Both the position numbers and the translations under genes were made by a program. From contig VXZQ01000011.1 in the NCBI GenBank assembly GCA_009845425.1, positions 62,001 to 126,000 on the forward strand: a stretch of DNA of 64,000 bases, given 5' to 3'. The stretch comes from Holophagales bacterium (GTDB taxonomy: Bacteria > Acidobacteriota > Thermoanaerobaculia > Multivoradales > Multivoraceae). Each line of letters opens with the position of its first letter. Position 1 is the stretch's first letter. Below the pieces are notes generated by a model. The model had not been told where the DNA came from. It worked only from the letters and a program-made list of their open reading frames with translations, and made no database searches. Positions 51,088 to 59,769 of the stretch are shown one piece after another.

Positions 51088-53157
51088 ATGCAACTACCCC
51101 ACGACTACAAGGACCGCGTCTACGCCGGCGTCCTCGGCAAGGTCATCGGCGTCTACCTCGGCCGGCCCTTCGAGGGCTGGCCCTACGAGTGGATCCGGAA
51201 GCGGCTGGGCGACATCGAGTACTACGTTCACGACCGGCTCGACGTGCCCCTGATCGTCACCGACGACGACATCACGGGCACCTTCACCTTTCTGCGGGCC
51301 CTCGAGGACCACGGCTCCGGCGCCGATCTCAGTTCGCGGGAAGTCGGCGAGACGTGGCTCAACTACCTGATCCGGGAGCGCACGGTGCTGTGGTGGGGCG
51401 GCCTCGGCAACTCCACCGAGCACACCGCCTACCTGCGTCTCAAGAGCGGGATCGAGGCGCCCGAGAGCGGCTCGATGGAGCTGAACGGCAAGGTGGTGGC
51501 CGAGCAGATCGGCGCCCAGATCTTCATCGACGGCTGGGCGATGGTCGCTCCTGGCCAACCCGATCTGGCGGTCCGTCTGGCCACCGCCGCCGCGCGGGTG
51601 AGTCACGACGGCGAGGCGGTGTACGGCGCTCGGGTCCTGGCCGCGATGGAGTCGATGGCGTTCGTCGAACAGGACACGGACACGCTCCTGGACGTCGCCC
51701 TCGGCTACATCCCGCGGGACTCGGTGATCGCCAGGATGATCGGGGACCTGCGTCGCTGGCATGCCGCGAACGGCGACTGGCGCGCCAACCGGGAAAGGCT
51801 GGCCGAGCGCTACGGCTACGACAAGTACGGCGGCAACTGCCACATGGTCCCCAACCACGGCCTGATCATCCTCGCCTTACTGCACGGCGAGAGCGACTTC
51901 GCCGAGACGCTGAAGATCGTCAACACCTGCGGCTGGGACACCGACTGCAACTCGGGCAACGTCGGCTGCCTCCTGGGCATCAAGGGGGGTCTGGCCGGGA
52001 TCGAGGCCGGACTCGAGAAGGGCCTCGACTGGCGCGGGCCGGTGGCCGACCGCATCTACTTGCCGACGGCCGATGGCGGCCGGGCGATCAGCGACTGCGG
52101 CCATGAAGCGCTGCAGATCGTCAACATGGGGCGCCGACTCGCCGGCAGGGAGGCGCTGGCGCCCAGGGACGGCGCGCAGTTCCACTTCGCCTTCCCCGGC
52201 TCGGTTCAGGGTTTCCAGGTCGCCGACGGCGAGGCCGAGGTCAGGAACGTCACCCTGGATTCCGGCGAGCGCGCGCTGCGCATCGACGCCTCGGACGACG
52301 CCCGGGTCGGTTCTCCCGTCTTCATCCCCTCGCTGGAGACGGCGAAGTGGTTCGAGGGCCGCGTCTATCCGCTGATGGCGTCGCCGCGGATCTTCCCCGG
52401 CCAGACCGTCGAGGCGACGCTCAGCGCCGGCGAGGAAGGCGCCCGGGCGAACGTCTATCTCGGCTACTACGGCGAGGACGACGAAACGGCGACCTTCGAC
52501 GACGACACCATCGAACTCGGGCCGGGTGAGAGCGCCCGGGTGTCGTTCACGATTCCGGCCCTGCCCGGCCCCGTCTTCTCCGCGGGCGTCCGCGTTCAAG
52601 GCCCGGCCGGACCCGTCTTCCTCGAGTCGCTGAAGTGGTCCGGCGCCCCGAAGTTCCGACTCGAGCGTTCGACCCACCGCGGCACGATGTGGCGCCGCGC
52701 CTGGGTCAACGGCGTCGACCTGCTGACCAAGGGAATCGAGACGTTCCGGCTGGTCCAGAACACCGGCATGGGCCTGCTGATGCAGGGAACCCGCGAGTGG
52801 CGGGACTACTCGGTGACCGCGGAGGTGACGCCCCATCTCGTCAAGCGAGCCGGCGTCGCCGCCCGGGTCCAGGGTCTCACCCGCTTCTACGGCCTGCTCC
52901 TCGCTCCTGGAAGCCGCGTGCAACTCGTGCGCATGTTGCACGGCGAAGAGGTGCTGGCCGAGGCCGACTTCGAGTGGCGGCTTGGCGAGACCCATGAACT
53001 GACGCTGCAGATCGACGGCGACCGAATCGCCGGCAAGGTGGACGGCGCTACGCTCGTCGAAGCCACCGACGACGCCCTCGACTGCGGCGCCGTCGGCCTG
53101 GTCGTCGAGGAAGGGCGCCTGGGTGTCGACCGGGTCGAGGTCAGTCCTGTCGCATAA
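51088..53157 (+). CDS. ADP-ribosylglycohydrolase-family protein with C-terminal beta domains
   Basis: 689 aa, no clear signal peptide. Residues 6-340 are a DraG/ARH fold: DYKDRVYAGVLGKVIGVYLGRPFEG, metal site V-T-D59-D60-D61-I-T-G-T, GNSTEHTAY, and W283-D-T-D286-C-N-S-G-N near the second metal pair. DraG relatives remove ADP-ribose from proteins or nucleic acids, but many are used for other N- or O-glycosides. Residues 345-540 and 550-689 are beta-rich; the last (REWRDYSVTAEVTPHLVKRAGVAARVQG) looks LamG/concanavalin-like, as in sugar-processing proteins. A TTG at 51076 would add four residues. Confidence 0.85.
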   Translation: MQLPHDYKDRVYAGVLGKVIGVYLGRPFEGWPYEWIRKRLGDIEYYVHDRLDVPLIVTDDDITGTFTFLRALEDHGSGADLSSREVGETWLNYLIRERTVLWWGGLGNSTEHTAYLRLKSGIEAPESGSMELNGKVVAEQIGAQIFIDGWAMVAPGQPDLAVRLATAAARVSHDGEAVYGARVLAAMESMAFVEQDTDTLLDVALGYIPRDSVIARMIGDLRRWHAANGDWRANRERLAERYGYDKYGGNCHMVPNHGLIILALLHGESDFAETLKIVNTCGWDTDCNSGNVGCLLGIKGGLAGIEAGLEKGLDWRGPVADRIYLPTADGGRAISDCGHEALQIVNMGRRLAGREALAPRDGAQFHFAFPGSVQGFQVADGEAEVRNVTLDSGERALRIDASDDARVGSPVFIPSLETAKWFEGRVYPLMASPRIFPGQTVEATLSAGEEGARANVYLGYYGEDDETATFDDDTIELGPGESARVSFTIPALPGPVFSAGVRVQGPAGPVFLESLKWSGAPKFRLERSTHRGTMWRRAWVNGVDLLTKGIETFRLVQNTGMGLLMQGTREWRDYSVTAEVTPHLVKRAGVAARVQGLTRFYGLLLAPGSRVQLVRMLHGEEVLAEADFEWRLGETHELTLQIDGDRIAGKVDGATLVEATDDALDCGAVGLVVEEGRLGVDRVEVSPVA

Positions 53158-53225
53158 ACTGAGTCAACGCTCACGATATGATCCGGCCGACCGCGAAGAC
53201 ACCAATCAACCACGCCGAGTCCCCC

Positions 53226-54806
53226 ATGAACCAAAGAGCACTCAGCACACCGACCGCGACCCTCTTCCTGGCGGCTGCCCTCGCCATCGCCCTGGTCGCG
53301 ACATCCCCGGCCGCCGCGACCGACGAACCGACCTTCACGCGCGACATAGCACCCATCTTCTTCAAGAACTGCGTGCAGTGCCACCGGACCGGCGAGGTCG
53401 CTCCGATGTCGTTGATGACGTACAGGGAGGCCCGGCCGTGGGCCCGTTCGATCGCCCGCGCGGTCGAGAACCGCGACATGCCCCCGTGGAGCGGGGACTC
53501 CGAGAACCACGTCTGGTCGAACGACCTGTCGCTGACCGACGGAGAGATCGAGACGATCGTCAACTGGGCGAAGTCCGGAGCGCTACAGGGCGACCCCGCC
53601 GACCTGCCCGAAGCACCGACCTTCCCGAAGGGCTGGAAGCTCGGCGAGCCGGACTTCGTCGTCACCCTCGACAGCATCGAGGTGCCGGCCGAGGGCGAAG
53701 ACATCTTCCCGCAGCAAATCGTCGAGGTCGACCTCGGCGAGCCGCGCTGGGTCCGTGCCATCGAGTTCCTGCCCGAGGACTCCCGCGTCACCCATCACTT
53801 CCTGACGACCTATGTGAGCGAGCTGAACGAGGGCGACCCCGCCGCCTCCGGCGTCCTCGGCATCTGGACGGCCGGCATGCCGCCCTACGTCTTCCCGGAC
53901 GGCGTCGGCCGCCGCTTCGGCTCGAAGATCCGCATCATCGTCGACCAGCACTACCATCCGATCGGCGAAGCGACCCGTGACGCCTCGAGGATCGGTCTCC
54001 ACTTCGGCGAAGGCGAGCTCGAGAAGGAGGTCATCACGATTCCGGTGACCAACACTGGCCTGCGCATCCCGCCGGGCGCCGGCCACCACCCCGAGAACGC
54101 CCACTACCTGTTCGACAAGGACGTCCAGATCCTCGCCTTCAGCCCGCACATGCACGTCCGCGGCAAGGCGATGAGCTACGAGGTCACCTACCCGGACGGC
54201 TCGAAGGAGATGTTGCTCGACGTACCGAAGTACGACTACAACTGGCAGTGGCTCTACTACCCGACCAAGCCGATCGACATTCCCGCGGGCAGCCGTCTCG
54301 ACGTCACCGCCGTCTGGGACAACTCCGAGGACAACCCCGCCAACCCGGACCCGACGCAGGAGATCATCTACCGTGGCGACACGTACAGCGAGATGTTCAA
54401 CGGGTTCATCGAGGTCACCCGGAAGGAAGGCGTCCTCTTCGAGCAGCAGAACCAGAGGGAGCAGATCCTCGACCTCCTGGCATTGCATCCGGCGAAGGAC
54501 TCCTACGTGTCCGGAGCCTTCATGGGCTTCCACGTTCCGCATGAAGGCGAAGGCTGGCTCTACATGGGCGGCATCTACTCCATCGTCCTCGACGACTTCG
54601 AGTGGCAGGGCGACGCCCTTCGGATCACGACGCAGTTCCCCACCCTCAACGCGAGCGCCACGACGACCGTGATCGAGGGCCGGCTCAACGAGCAGGGTCA
54701 ACTCCAGGGAACGGTCACGATCGGCGCGGACACCGACCAGCCGCAGCAGATGCCGCTGTTCGCCGAGCCGGTTGGCGGCGGGACGGCGTCATCCGCGGGC
54801 CCCTAG
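53226..54806 (+). CDS. Secreted fusion of c-type heme motif and copper type II (PHM-like) monooxygenase domain (second paralogue)
   Basis: 526 aa from the ATG at 53226; signal peptide ends SPAAATD. Heme c motif C49-V-Q-C52-H53 with VAPMSLMTYREARPWARSI matches the protein at 9218 closely. Copper-ligand candidates: VTHHFLTTY, IIVDQHYHPIG and LAFSPHMHVRGKAM. The C-terminus differs: about 110 extra residues (MGFHVPHEGEGWLYMGGIYSIVLDDFEWQGD) replace the charged tail. Ends with a 4-nt convergent overlap with the ABC membrane-domain gene. Confidence 0.82.
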   Translation: MNQRALSTPTATLFLAAALAIALVATSPAAATDEPTFTRDIAPIFFKNCVQCHRTGEVAPMSLMTYREARPWARSIARAVENRDMPPWSGDSENHVWSNDLSLTDGEIETIVNWAKSGALQGDPADLPEAPTFPKGWKLGEPDFVVTLDSIEVPAEGEDIFPQQIVEVDLGEPRWVRAIEFLPEDSRVTHHFLTTYVSELNEGDPAASGVLGIWTAGMPPYVFPDGVGRRFGSKIRIIVDQHYHPIGEATRDASRIGLHFGEGELEKEVITIPVTNTGLRIPPGAGHHPENAHYLFDKDVQILAFSPHMHVRGKAMSYEVTYPDGSKEMLLDVPKYDYNWQWLYYPTKPIDIPAGSRLDVTAVWDNSEDNPANPDPTQEIIYRGDTYSEMFNGFIEVTRKEGVLFEQQNQREQILDLLALHPAKDSYVSGAFMGFHVPHEGEGWLYMGGIYSIVLDDFEWQGDALRITTQFPTLNASATTTVIEGRLNEQGQLQGTVTIGADTDQPQQMPLFAEPVGGGTASSAGP

Positions 54807-55657
54807 CTGTCCTCCGTCGCCCGATTCAGCCGGTCGCGGATCTCGCCGAGCCGTGACCATTCCTGAAGCGCGATCGGCAGCGCGATACTCGACTCCACGA
54901 ACTCCCAGGAGTAGCTGAGAATCGCGAAGATCGCGCCGGCCGTGATCATCGGGATCGTCGCGGCGATCCACACATTGCCGAGGACGAAGGCGAACATGGC
55001 GGCGAAGATCCCGCCGTAGAGGACGGCCTCCGTGTCCGACAGCCGAACTTCGCTCCGGCGCAGTTTCCTGAGGTGCCCCACGAGCGACTCCAGGCGGCGC
55101 TGCTCCAGGATCGAGACCTGGAGTTCGGTCTGCGCGTTCAGTTCGCCGTTCAGTCGGTAGAAGCGGCCGTGGAATAGCGCGTAGACCAGAACGATCGCGG
55201 CCAGCGCGCCGAGGGCGGCCAGCCCCAGGCGGCGGTCGAAGCTGAAGAGAACGGCGATGCTCACTAGTAGTTGCACCACGCCAGTGAGCACCCCGGGTAC
55301 GTGCCCCTCCAGGAAGTCCACCATCTCCCGACTCATGTCGAGGCGCGCGTTGAGCCGCGAGACGGGCGCGTCCTGCGACCGGCGAACGAGTTCTCCTCCG
55401 AAGCGGACGCGGATCGTTCCGTAGCAACGCGTGTCATAGAAGCGCCGGACAGTGGCGACCACGATCAGCGCCGACAGGATCGCGGCCACCTCCCACAGGG
55501 CGCTCGGGCGGCGCTCCAGAAGGGCGTCGATGGCGCGGCCGATGAACAGCGGCACGAGGGCCCAGAGGAGGTTCTCGAGCAGGACGAGGAACCAGGTAAC
55601 GAGAATGCGTCCCCTGAAGTTGCGGAACAGGAGACCAACGCTGAGAGCACCTTCCAT
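54803..55657 (-). CDS. ABC transporter six-span membrane domain without ATPase
   Basis: 284 aa with six hydrophobic segments arranged as an ABC exporter membrane domain (VTWFLVLLENLLWALVPLFIGRAIDALL start, cytoplasmic coupling region RLNARLDMSREMVDFLEGHVPGV). The frame stops where the nucleotide-binding domain would begin (SRLGEIRDRLNRATEDS), and no ATPase gene adjoins it. Stand-alone proteins of this type are known in several proteobacteria. Not an obvious truncation, because the C-terminus ends cleanly. Confidence 0.85.
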   Translation of the reverse strand: MEGALSVGLLFRNFRGRILVTWFLVLLENLLWALVPLFIGRAIDALLERRPSALWEVAAILSALIVVATVRRFYDTRCYGTIRVRFGGELVRRSQDAPVSRLNARLDMSREMVDFLEGHVPGVLTGVVQLLVSIAVLFSFDRRLGLAALGALAAIVLVYALFHGRFYRLNGELNAQTELQVSILEQRRLESLVGHLRKLRRSEVRLSDTEAVLYGGIFAAMFAFVLGNVWIAATIPMITAGAIFAILSYSWEFVESSIALPIALQEWSRLGEIRDRLNRATEDS

Positions 55658-55737
55658 CTGTCTTCCCCCGCGGTAGTTCAGGCCGAACCCGCTAACGTCG
55701 CGAGGCTACCGGGCCTTTCCCGGGACCAGCACCGGTC

Positions 55738-56661
55738 ATGAAGCCCCTCCACATCGAGACACCGCTTTTCGAGTCGCGTCCGCTCTCCCTCCACGCCGGC
55801 CGGAGCGTCTGGTTGAAGCTCGACGCGCTGCAGCCGCCCGGCTCCTTCAAGATCCGCGGCATCGGTTTCGCCTGCCAGGAGTACGTTCGGCGAGGCGCCA
55901 AACGCCTGATCTCCTCCTCCGGCGGCAACGCGGGGATCGCGGTCGCCTATGCTGGGCGCCATCTCTCGGTGCCCGTCCTGATCGTGGTGCCGGAAACCAC
56001 CAGCGACAGGGCGAAGGCCCTGATCCGGCAGGAAGGCGCCGAAGTCCTCGTCCACGGCGATTCCTGGCAGGAAGCCAACGAACTGGCGACGTCGACGGTC
56101 GATGAGTCCGACGTCCTGGTTCATCCCTTCGACGATCCGCTCGTCTGGCAGGGCCACTCCACCCTGATCGACGAGATTGCGCGATCGGGGGTCAAGCCAG
56201 GTGCCCTGGTCGTCTCCGTCGGCGGCGGCGGGCTGCTGTGCGGCCTCGTCGAGGGAATGAGGCAGAACGGCTGGTCCGACGTCCCGGTGATCGCCGTCGA
56301 GACGGAAGGCGCCGACTCCCTGGCTCAGTCGGTGCGAGCGGGCCACCGAATCGAGCTGCCCGCCATCACCAGCCTCGCCATCACGCTGGGGGCGAAGAAG
56401 ATCTGCGCACGTGCGTTCGATTGCACCAGGGATCATCCGCTTCGGAGCATCGTCGTGTCGGATCGGGGCGCCGTGTCGGCGTGTCAGCGGTTTCTCGACG
56501 ACCACCGGCTGGTCGTCGAGCCGGCCTGCGGCGCATCGCTAGCCGCCGTGTATGAGGGCGCCCCGGAGTTGGAGGACTTCGAGTCCGTCCTGGTCATCGT
56601 CTGCGGCGGCGCGACGACGACGCTCGAACAGTTGAGAGAATGGGCCCGTGCCAGCGCTTGA
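55738..56661 (+). CDS. PLP-dependent serine/threonine dehydratase-like enzyme (fold type II)
   Basis: 307 aa. PLP lysine K38 lies in GSFKIRG, the phosphate loop is SSSGGNAGIAVAYAG, and the glycine loop VSVGGGGLLCGLVEG and VIVCGGATTT complete fold type II. Deaminates L-Ser/L-Thr (or possibly a D- or beta-hydroxy amino acid) to a keto acid and ammonia. First of three plus-strand genes, followed by a serine hydrolase and a D-amino-acid deacylase, which makes a D-amino-acid substrate worth considering. Confidence 0.9.
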   Translation: MKPLHIETPLFESRPLSLHAGRSVWLKLDALQPPGSFKIRGIGFACQEYVRRGAKRLISSSGGNAGIAVAYAGRHLSVPVLIVVPETTSDRAKALIRQEGAEVLVHGDSWQEANELATSTVDESDVLVHPFDDPLVWQGHSTLIDEIARSGVKPGALVVSVGGGGLLCGLVEGMRQNGWSDVPVIAVETEGADSLAQSVRAGHRIELPAITSLAITLGAKKICARAFDCTRDHPLRSIVVSDRGAVSACQRFLDDHRLVVEPACGASLAAVYEGAPELEDFESVLVIVCGGATTTLEQLREWARASA

Positions 56662-56675
56662 CTCGGCAGCAAGGT

Positions 56676-56731
56676 CGCCGCTGCGCGGCGTAGTCTTCTC
56701 AGAAGCCGGCGGGGACGCCGGCGCACCCAGT
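56676..56731 (+). repeat. REP-like element, copy E
   Basis: Hairpin 1: CGCCGC-TGC-GCGGCG (56676-56690); 14-nt spacer; conserved hairpin and GCACCCAGT tail at 56705-56731. The last base directly precedes the GTG start (56732) of the serine hydrolase, so the element forms the leader of that gene inside the operon. Confidence 0.8.
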
Positions 56732-58192
56732 GTGAGAGCGCTGGCTGTCCTCTTGCTCACCGTCGCTTGCGTCGGCCCCGTGGAGCAACCCGCCGGTATG
56801 GAAACCGGCGCCGACAACCCAGCCATCGACGCGATCTTCGCCTCCTGGGACAAGCCCGGTTCACCGGGCTGCGCCCTCGCCGTGGCGCGGAACGGCGACC
56901 TCGTCTACTCGCGCGGCTACGGCTACGCCAACCTCGATTACGACATTCCGGTCACGCCGCAGACGGTCTTCGACGTCGCCTCGGTGACCAAGCAGTTCGT
57001 CGCCGCCGTCGCCAACATCCTGGCCCAGGACGGCACGGTCTCGCTCGACGACGGGGTCCGCCAGTGGCTTCCGGAGTTGCCGGAGTACGCGTCGCCGATC
57101 ACGCTACGGCACCTGATTCACCACACGGGCGGCCTGCGCGACTATCTGAACCTCTTCCCGCTCGCCGGCAGCCACGACTACTACGCCGTCTCGCGTGAGC
57201 AACTCCTGGCGATGATGTCGCGGCAGCGCGCGCCGGTGTTCGCGCCGGGCGAGCGGTACGAGTACAGCAACACCGGCTACATGCTTCTGGCCCACGCTCT
57301 CGAGCGCGCCGCCGGCAAGTCGCTGGGCGAGATGGCCCACGAGCGGATCTTCGAACCGCTCGGGATGGACGGCAGCCTGATGTACGAGAACCGCGAGGTG
57401 ATCATTCCGCGGCGCGCCACCGGCTACCACCAGGACGACGACGGCAACCTGCGAGTCGTCCACAACTACGACTTCGAGATCGCCGGCGACGGCCAGCTCT
57501 ACACGACCGTCGAGGACCTGCTGCGCTGGGACGAATACCTGCACGGCGCCGACAAGCCGGCGATCCATCAGTCGATGCTGACCGAGGGGACGCTCAGCAA
57601 CGGCGAGCCAATCGAGTACGCCCACGGCATCACCCTCGGTGAGTATCGCGGCCTTCGGACCGTGGGGCACGGCGGGCACTCCTGGGGGTTTCTGACCGAG
57701 CTCAGGCGGTACGTGGAGCCGGGCCTGTCGATCGCCGTCTCCTGCAACGCCGAGTACGGCGATCCCGGAGAGTTGGCGCGGCGGGTCGCCGACCACTACC
57801 TGGCGGACCAGCTCGGGCCCGAAGAAGGCGACGACGAGGAGGACGATGCCGACGACGAGGACGAGGACTCGCCTGCCGCTCCATCCCTGTCATCCGCCGA
57901 GCTGGCCGCGTTCGCCGGCAGCTTCTTCTCGGCCGAGTTGGACGCCACCTACCGCTTCGCCGCCGGTGATGAAGGGCTCACGCTGCGCGTCGAGCAGCAA
58001 CCCGCGCTTGAAGTGCAACCGGTCGCCGAGGATGAGTTCCGGGTCGAGTTCGAGAGCCGCGGATGGGCGGCGTCGCCGGCGCGGCTGGAGTTTCAGCGGG
58101 ACGCGGCCGGCGCGGTCACCGGGTTCAGCCTGAGTTCGGGGTCGGAACGCGGACTGGTGTTCGAGAGGCGACCAGGGTTGGAGGTTCGATGA
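56732..58192 (+). CDS. Serine hydrolase lipoprotein, beta-lactamase family
   Basis: 486 aa from the GTG at 56732, chosen because it opens the lipoprotein signal VRALAVLLLTVAC (Cys13); reading from 56648 would translate the REP element. Motifs S84-V-T-K87 (DVASVTKQF), Y178-S-N180 and GHGGHSWG are intact. A 20-residue acidic linker (EEGDDEEDDADDEDED) separates a C-terminal beta domain (FAGSFFSAELDATYRFAAGDEGLTLRVEQQP). Close in layout to the enzyme at 13446. The stop overlaps the next ATG (ATGA). Confidence 0.88.
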   Translation: MRALAVLLLTVACVGPVEQPAGMETGADNPAIDAIFASWDKPGSPGCALAVARNGDLVYSRGYGYANLDYDIPVTPQTVFDVASVTKQFVAAVANILAQDGTVSLDDGVRQWLPELPEYASPITLRHLIHHTGGLRDYLNLFPLAGSHDYYAVSREQLLAMMSRQRAPVFAPGERYEYSNTGYMLLAHALERAAGKSLGEMAHERIFEPLGMDGSLMYENREVIIPRRATGYHQDDDGNLRVVHNYDFEIAGDGQLYTTVEDLLRWDEYLHGADKPAIHQSMLTEGTLSNGEPIEYAHGITLGEYRGLRTVGHGGHSWGFLTELRRYVEPGLSIAVSCNAEYGDPGELARRVADHYLADQLGPEEGDDEEDDADDEDEDSPAAPSLSSAELAAFAGSFFSAELDATYRFAAGDEGLTLRVEQQPALEVQPVAEDEFRVEFESRGWAASPARLEFQRDAAGAVTGFSLSSGSERGLVFERRPGLEVR

Positions 58193-59769
58193 GGAGGACA
58201 GAGCGGAGCGAGGCCTGCGGCCTCGCGCGTTTCTTCACAAGCCGGCGGGGACGCCGGCGCACCCAGTGCGCGGCGCTGCTGCTTGGCGCCGGGTTCGCCT
58301 TGACGACTTGCGGCCCCGGCGAGCCGCCGCCCGCCGGCACGGTGATCGTCAACGCCCGCGTCCTCGACGGCAGCGGGGATCAGTCCCGGGACGTCAACGT
58401 CCGCATCGAGGGCGACCGCATCGCCGCCGTCGGCGACTTCGAGCCGGCCGCCGGGGACACCGTCGTCGATGCGGGCGGCCTGGTCCTCGCACCCGGCTTC
58501 ATCGACGTCCACAGTCACCACGACTCCAGGCTGTTCGAGTTGCCGGAGGCTCTGGCGGCGGTCAACCAGGGCATCACGACGATCGTGGCCGGGCAGGACG
58601 GAGGTCACCAGTACCCTCTCGGCGAGTTCTTCGGCAGACTCGACGCGACGCCGGTCGCCGTCAACGTAGCGTCCTACACCGGTTTCGGGACCCTCCGCGA
58701 AGAGGTCATGGGCGAGGACTACCAGCGCCACGCGACGCCCGACGAAGTCGCCGCGATGTCGGATCTGCTGCGGGGCGAACTGGAAGCCGGCGCGCTCGGG
58801 CTCTCGTCCGGCCTGGAGTACGACCCCGGCTCTTTCTCGGCAACCGAAGAAGTGGTGGAACTCGCCCGCGTGGCGGCCTCCCACGGCGGCACCTACATCA
58901 GCCACATCCGCAGCGAGGACCGCTTCTTCTGGGAAGCCATCGAGGAGATCATCCGGATCGGCCGGGAAGCCGACCTGCCCGTCCAGGTAACCCACATGAA
59001 GCTCGCCATGAACAGCTGGTGGGGTCAGGCCGAGCGGCTCCTCACGAGACTGGACGAGGCCAGGGCCTCAGGCGTCGAGATCACGGCGGACATCTACCCC
59101 TACCGGGCCTGGAGCACCTCCTTCACCTGGCTCACGACCGTGTTCCCCGACCGCGATCTCGACCGGAGGGACGGCGCCGAGTACATCCTCCGCGACCTGC
59201 TGTCGCCCGACGACGTCCTCCTTCCCGACTTCCTGCCGGAACCGGCCTACAACGGCCTGACCCTGGCCGAGATCGCCGAAGTCCGCGGCTCCGACGTGGA
59301 GACGACCCTGATGGATCTGCTCAAGGCCGACACGGAGATGGGCAGCGAATCCCTGATGATCGGTTTCGCCATGGACGAACCCGACATCGAGGCCATCATG
59401 GCCTGGCCGCACGCAGTGATCTGCAGTGATGGCGGTCTCGACGGTTCCCATCCGCGCGGCTTCGGCGCCTTCACCCGCTTCCTCGGGCACTACGTCCGCG
59501 AACGCAACGTCGTCAGTCTCGAGGAGGGCATCCGCAAGATGACCTCGCTCTCAGCCGAGCACCTGGGCATCACGGATCGCGGTTCGATCGCGGAGGGACA
59601 CTACGCCGACCTCGTCCTGTTCGATCCCGAGACCGTCATCGACCGTTCGACCTACGAGGACCCGCACCTTCCCTCAGCGGGGATCGAGAAGGTGTGGGTC
59701 AACGGCGAAGTCGTGTTCGACGGCGGCGAAACGACCGGCAACCGGCCCGGCAGGGTGATCAGAAGGTGA
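58189..59769 (+). CDS. N-acyl-D-amino-acid deacylase / D-aminoacylase-like amidohydrolase, lipoprotein
   Basis: 526 aa. GGAGG 4 nt before the ATG at 58189 and the ATGA overlap fix the start. Signal LLLGAGFALTTC has Cys41 as lipidation site; its 26-residue n-region is encoded by REP copy F and is Arg-rich. Metal motif HSHHD in PGFIDVHSHHDSRL, GLEYDPGSFSATEEVVELARVAASHGGTYISHIRSED and ADIYPYRAWSTSF are typical of D-aminoacylases, and CSDGGLDGSHPRGFG supplies the catalytic Asp. Releases D-amino acids from N-acylated forms; its context with a serine hydrolase and a dehydratase fits D-amino-acid salvage. Confidence 0.9.
   Translation: MRRTERSEACGLARFFTSRRGRRRTQCAALLLGAGFALTTCGPGEPPPAGTVIVNARVLDGSGDQSRDVNVRIEGDRIAAVGDFEPAAGDTVVDAGGLVLAPGFIDVHSHHDSRLFELPEALAAVNQGITTIVAGQDGGHQYPLGEFFGRLDATPVAVNVASYTGFGTLREEVMGEDYQRHATPDEVAAMSDLLRGELEAGALGLSSGLEYDPGSFSATEEVVELARVAASHGGTYISHIRSEDRFFWEAIEEIIRIGREADLPVQVTHMKLAMNSWWGQAERLLTRLDEARASGVEITADIYPYRAWSTSFTWLTTVFPDRDLDRRDGAEYILRDLLSPDDVLLPDFLPEPAYNGLTLAEIAEVRGSDVETTLMDLLKADTEMGSESLMIGFAMDEPDIEAIMAWPHAVICSDGGLDGSHPRGFGAFTRFLGHYVRERNVVSLEEGIRKMTSLSAEHLGITDRGSIAEGHYADLVLFDPETVIDRSTYEDPHLPSAGIEKVWVNGEVVFDGGETTGNRPGRVIRR
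58208..58267 (+). repeat. REP-like element, copy F (within coding sequence)
   Basis: Hairpin 1: GCGAGGCC-TGC-GGCCTCGC (58208-58226), the longest of the set; 14-nt spacer; conserved hairpin and tail at 58241-58267. It lies inside codons 7-27 of the deacylase gene and is translated as SEACGLARFFTSRRGRRRTQ. Confidence 0.8.

Noticed and set aside
56648..56731. N-terminal 28 residues of the serine hydrolase when read from 56648
   Set aside because: They translate the upstream hairpins and REP element; the lipoprotein signal starts at GTG 56732.
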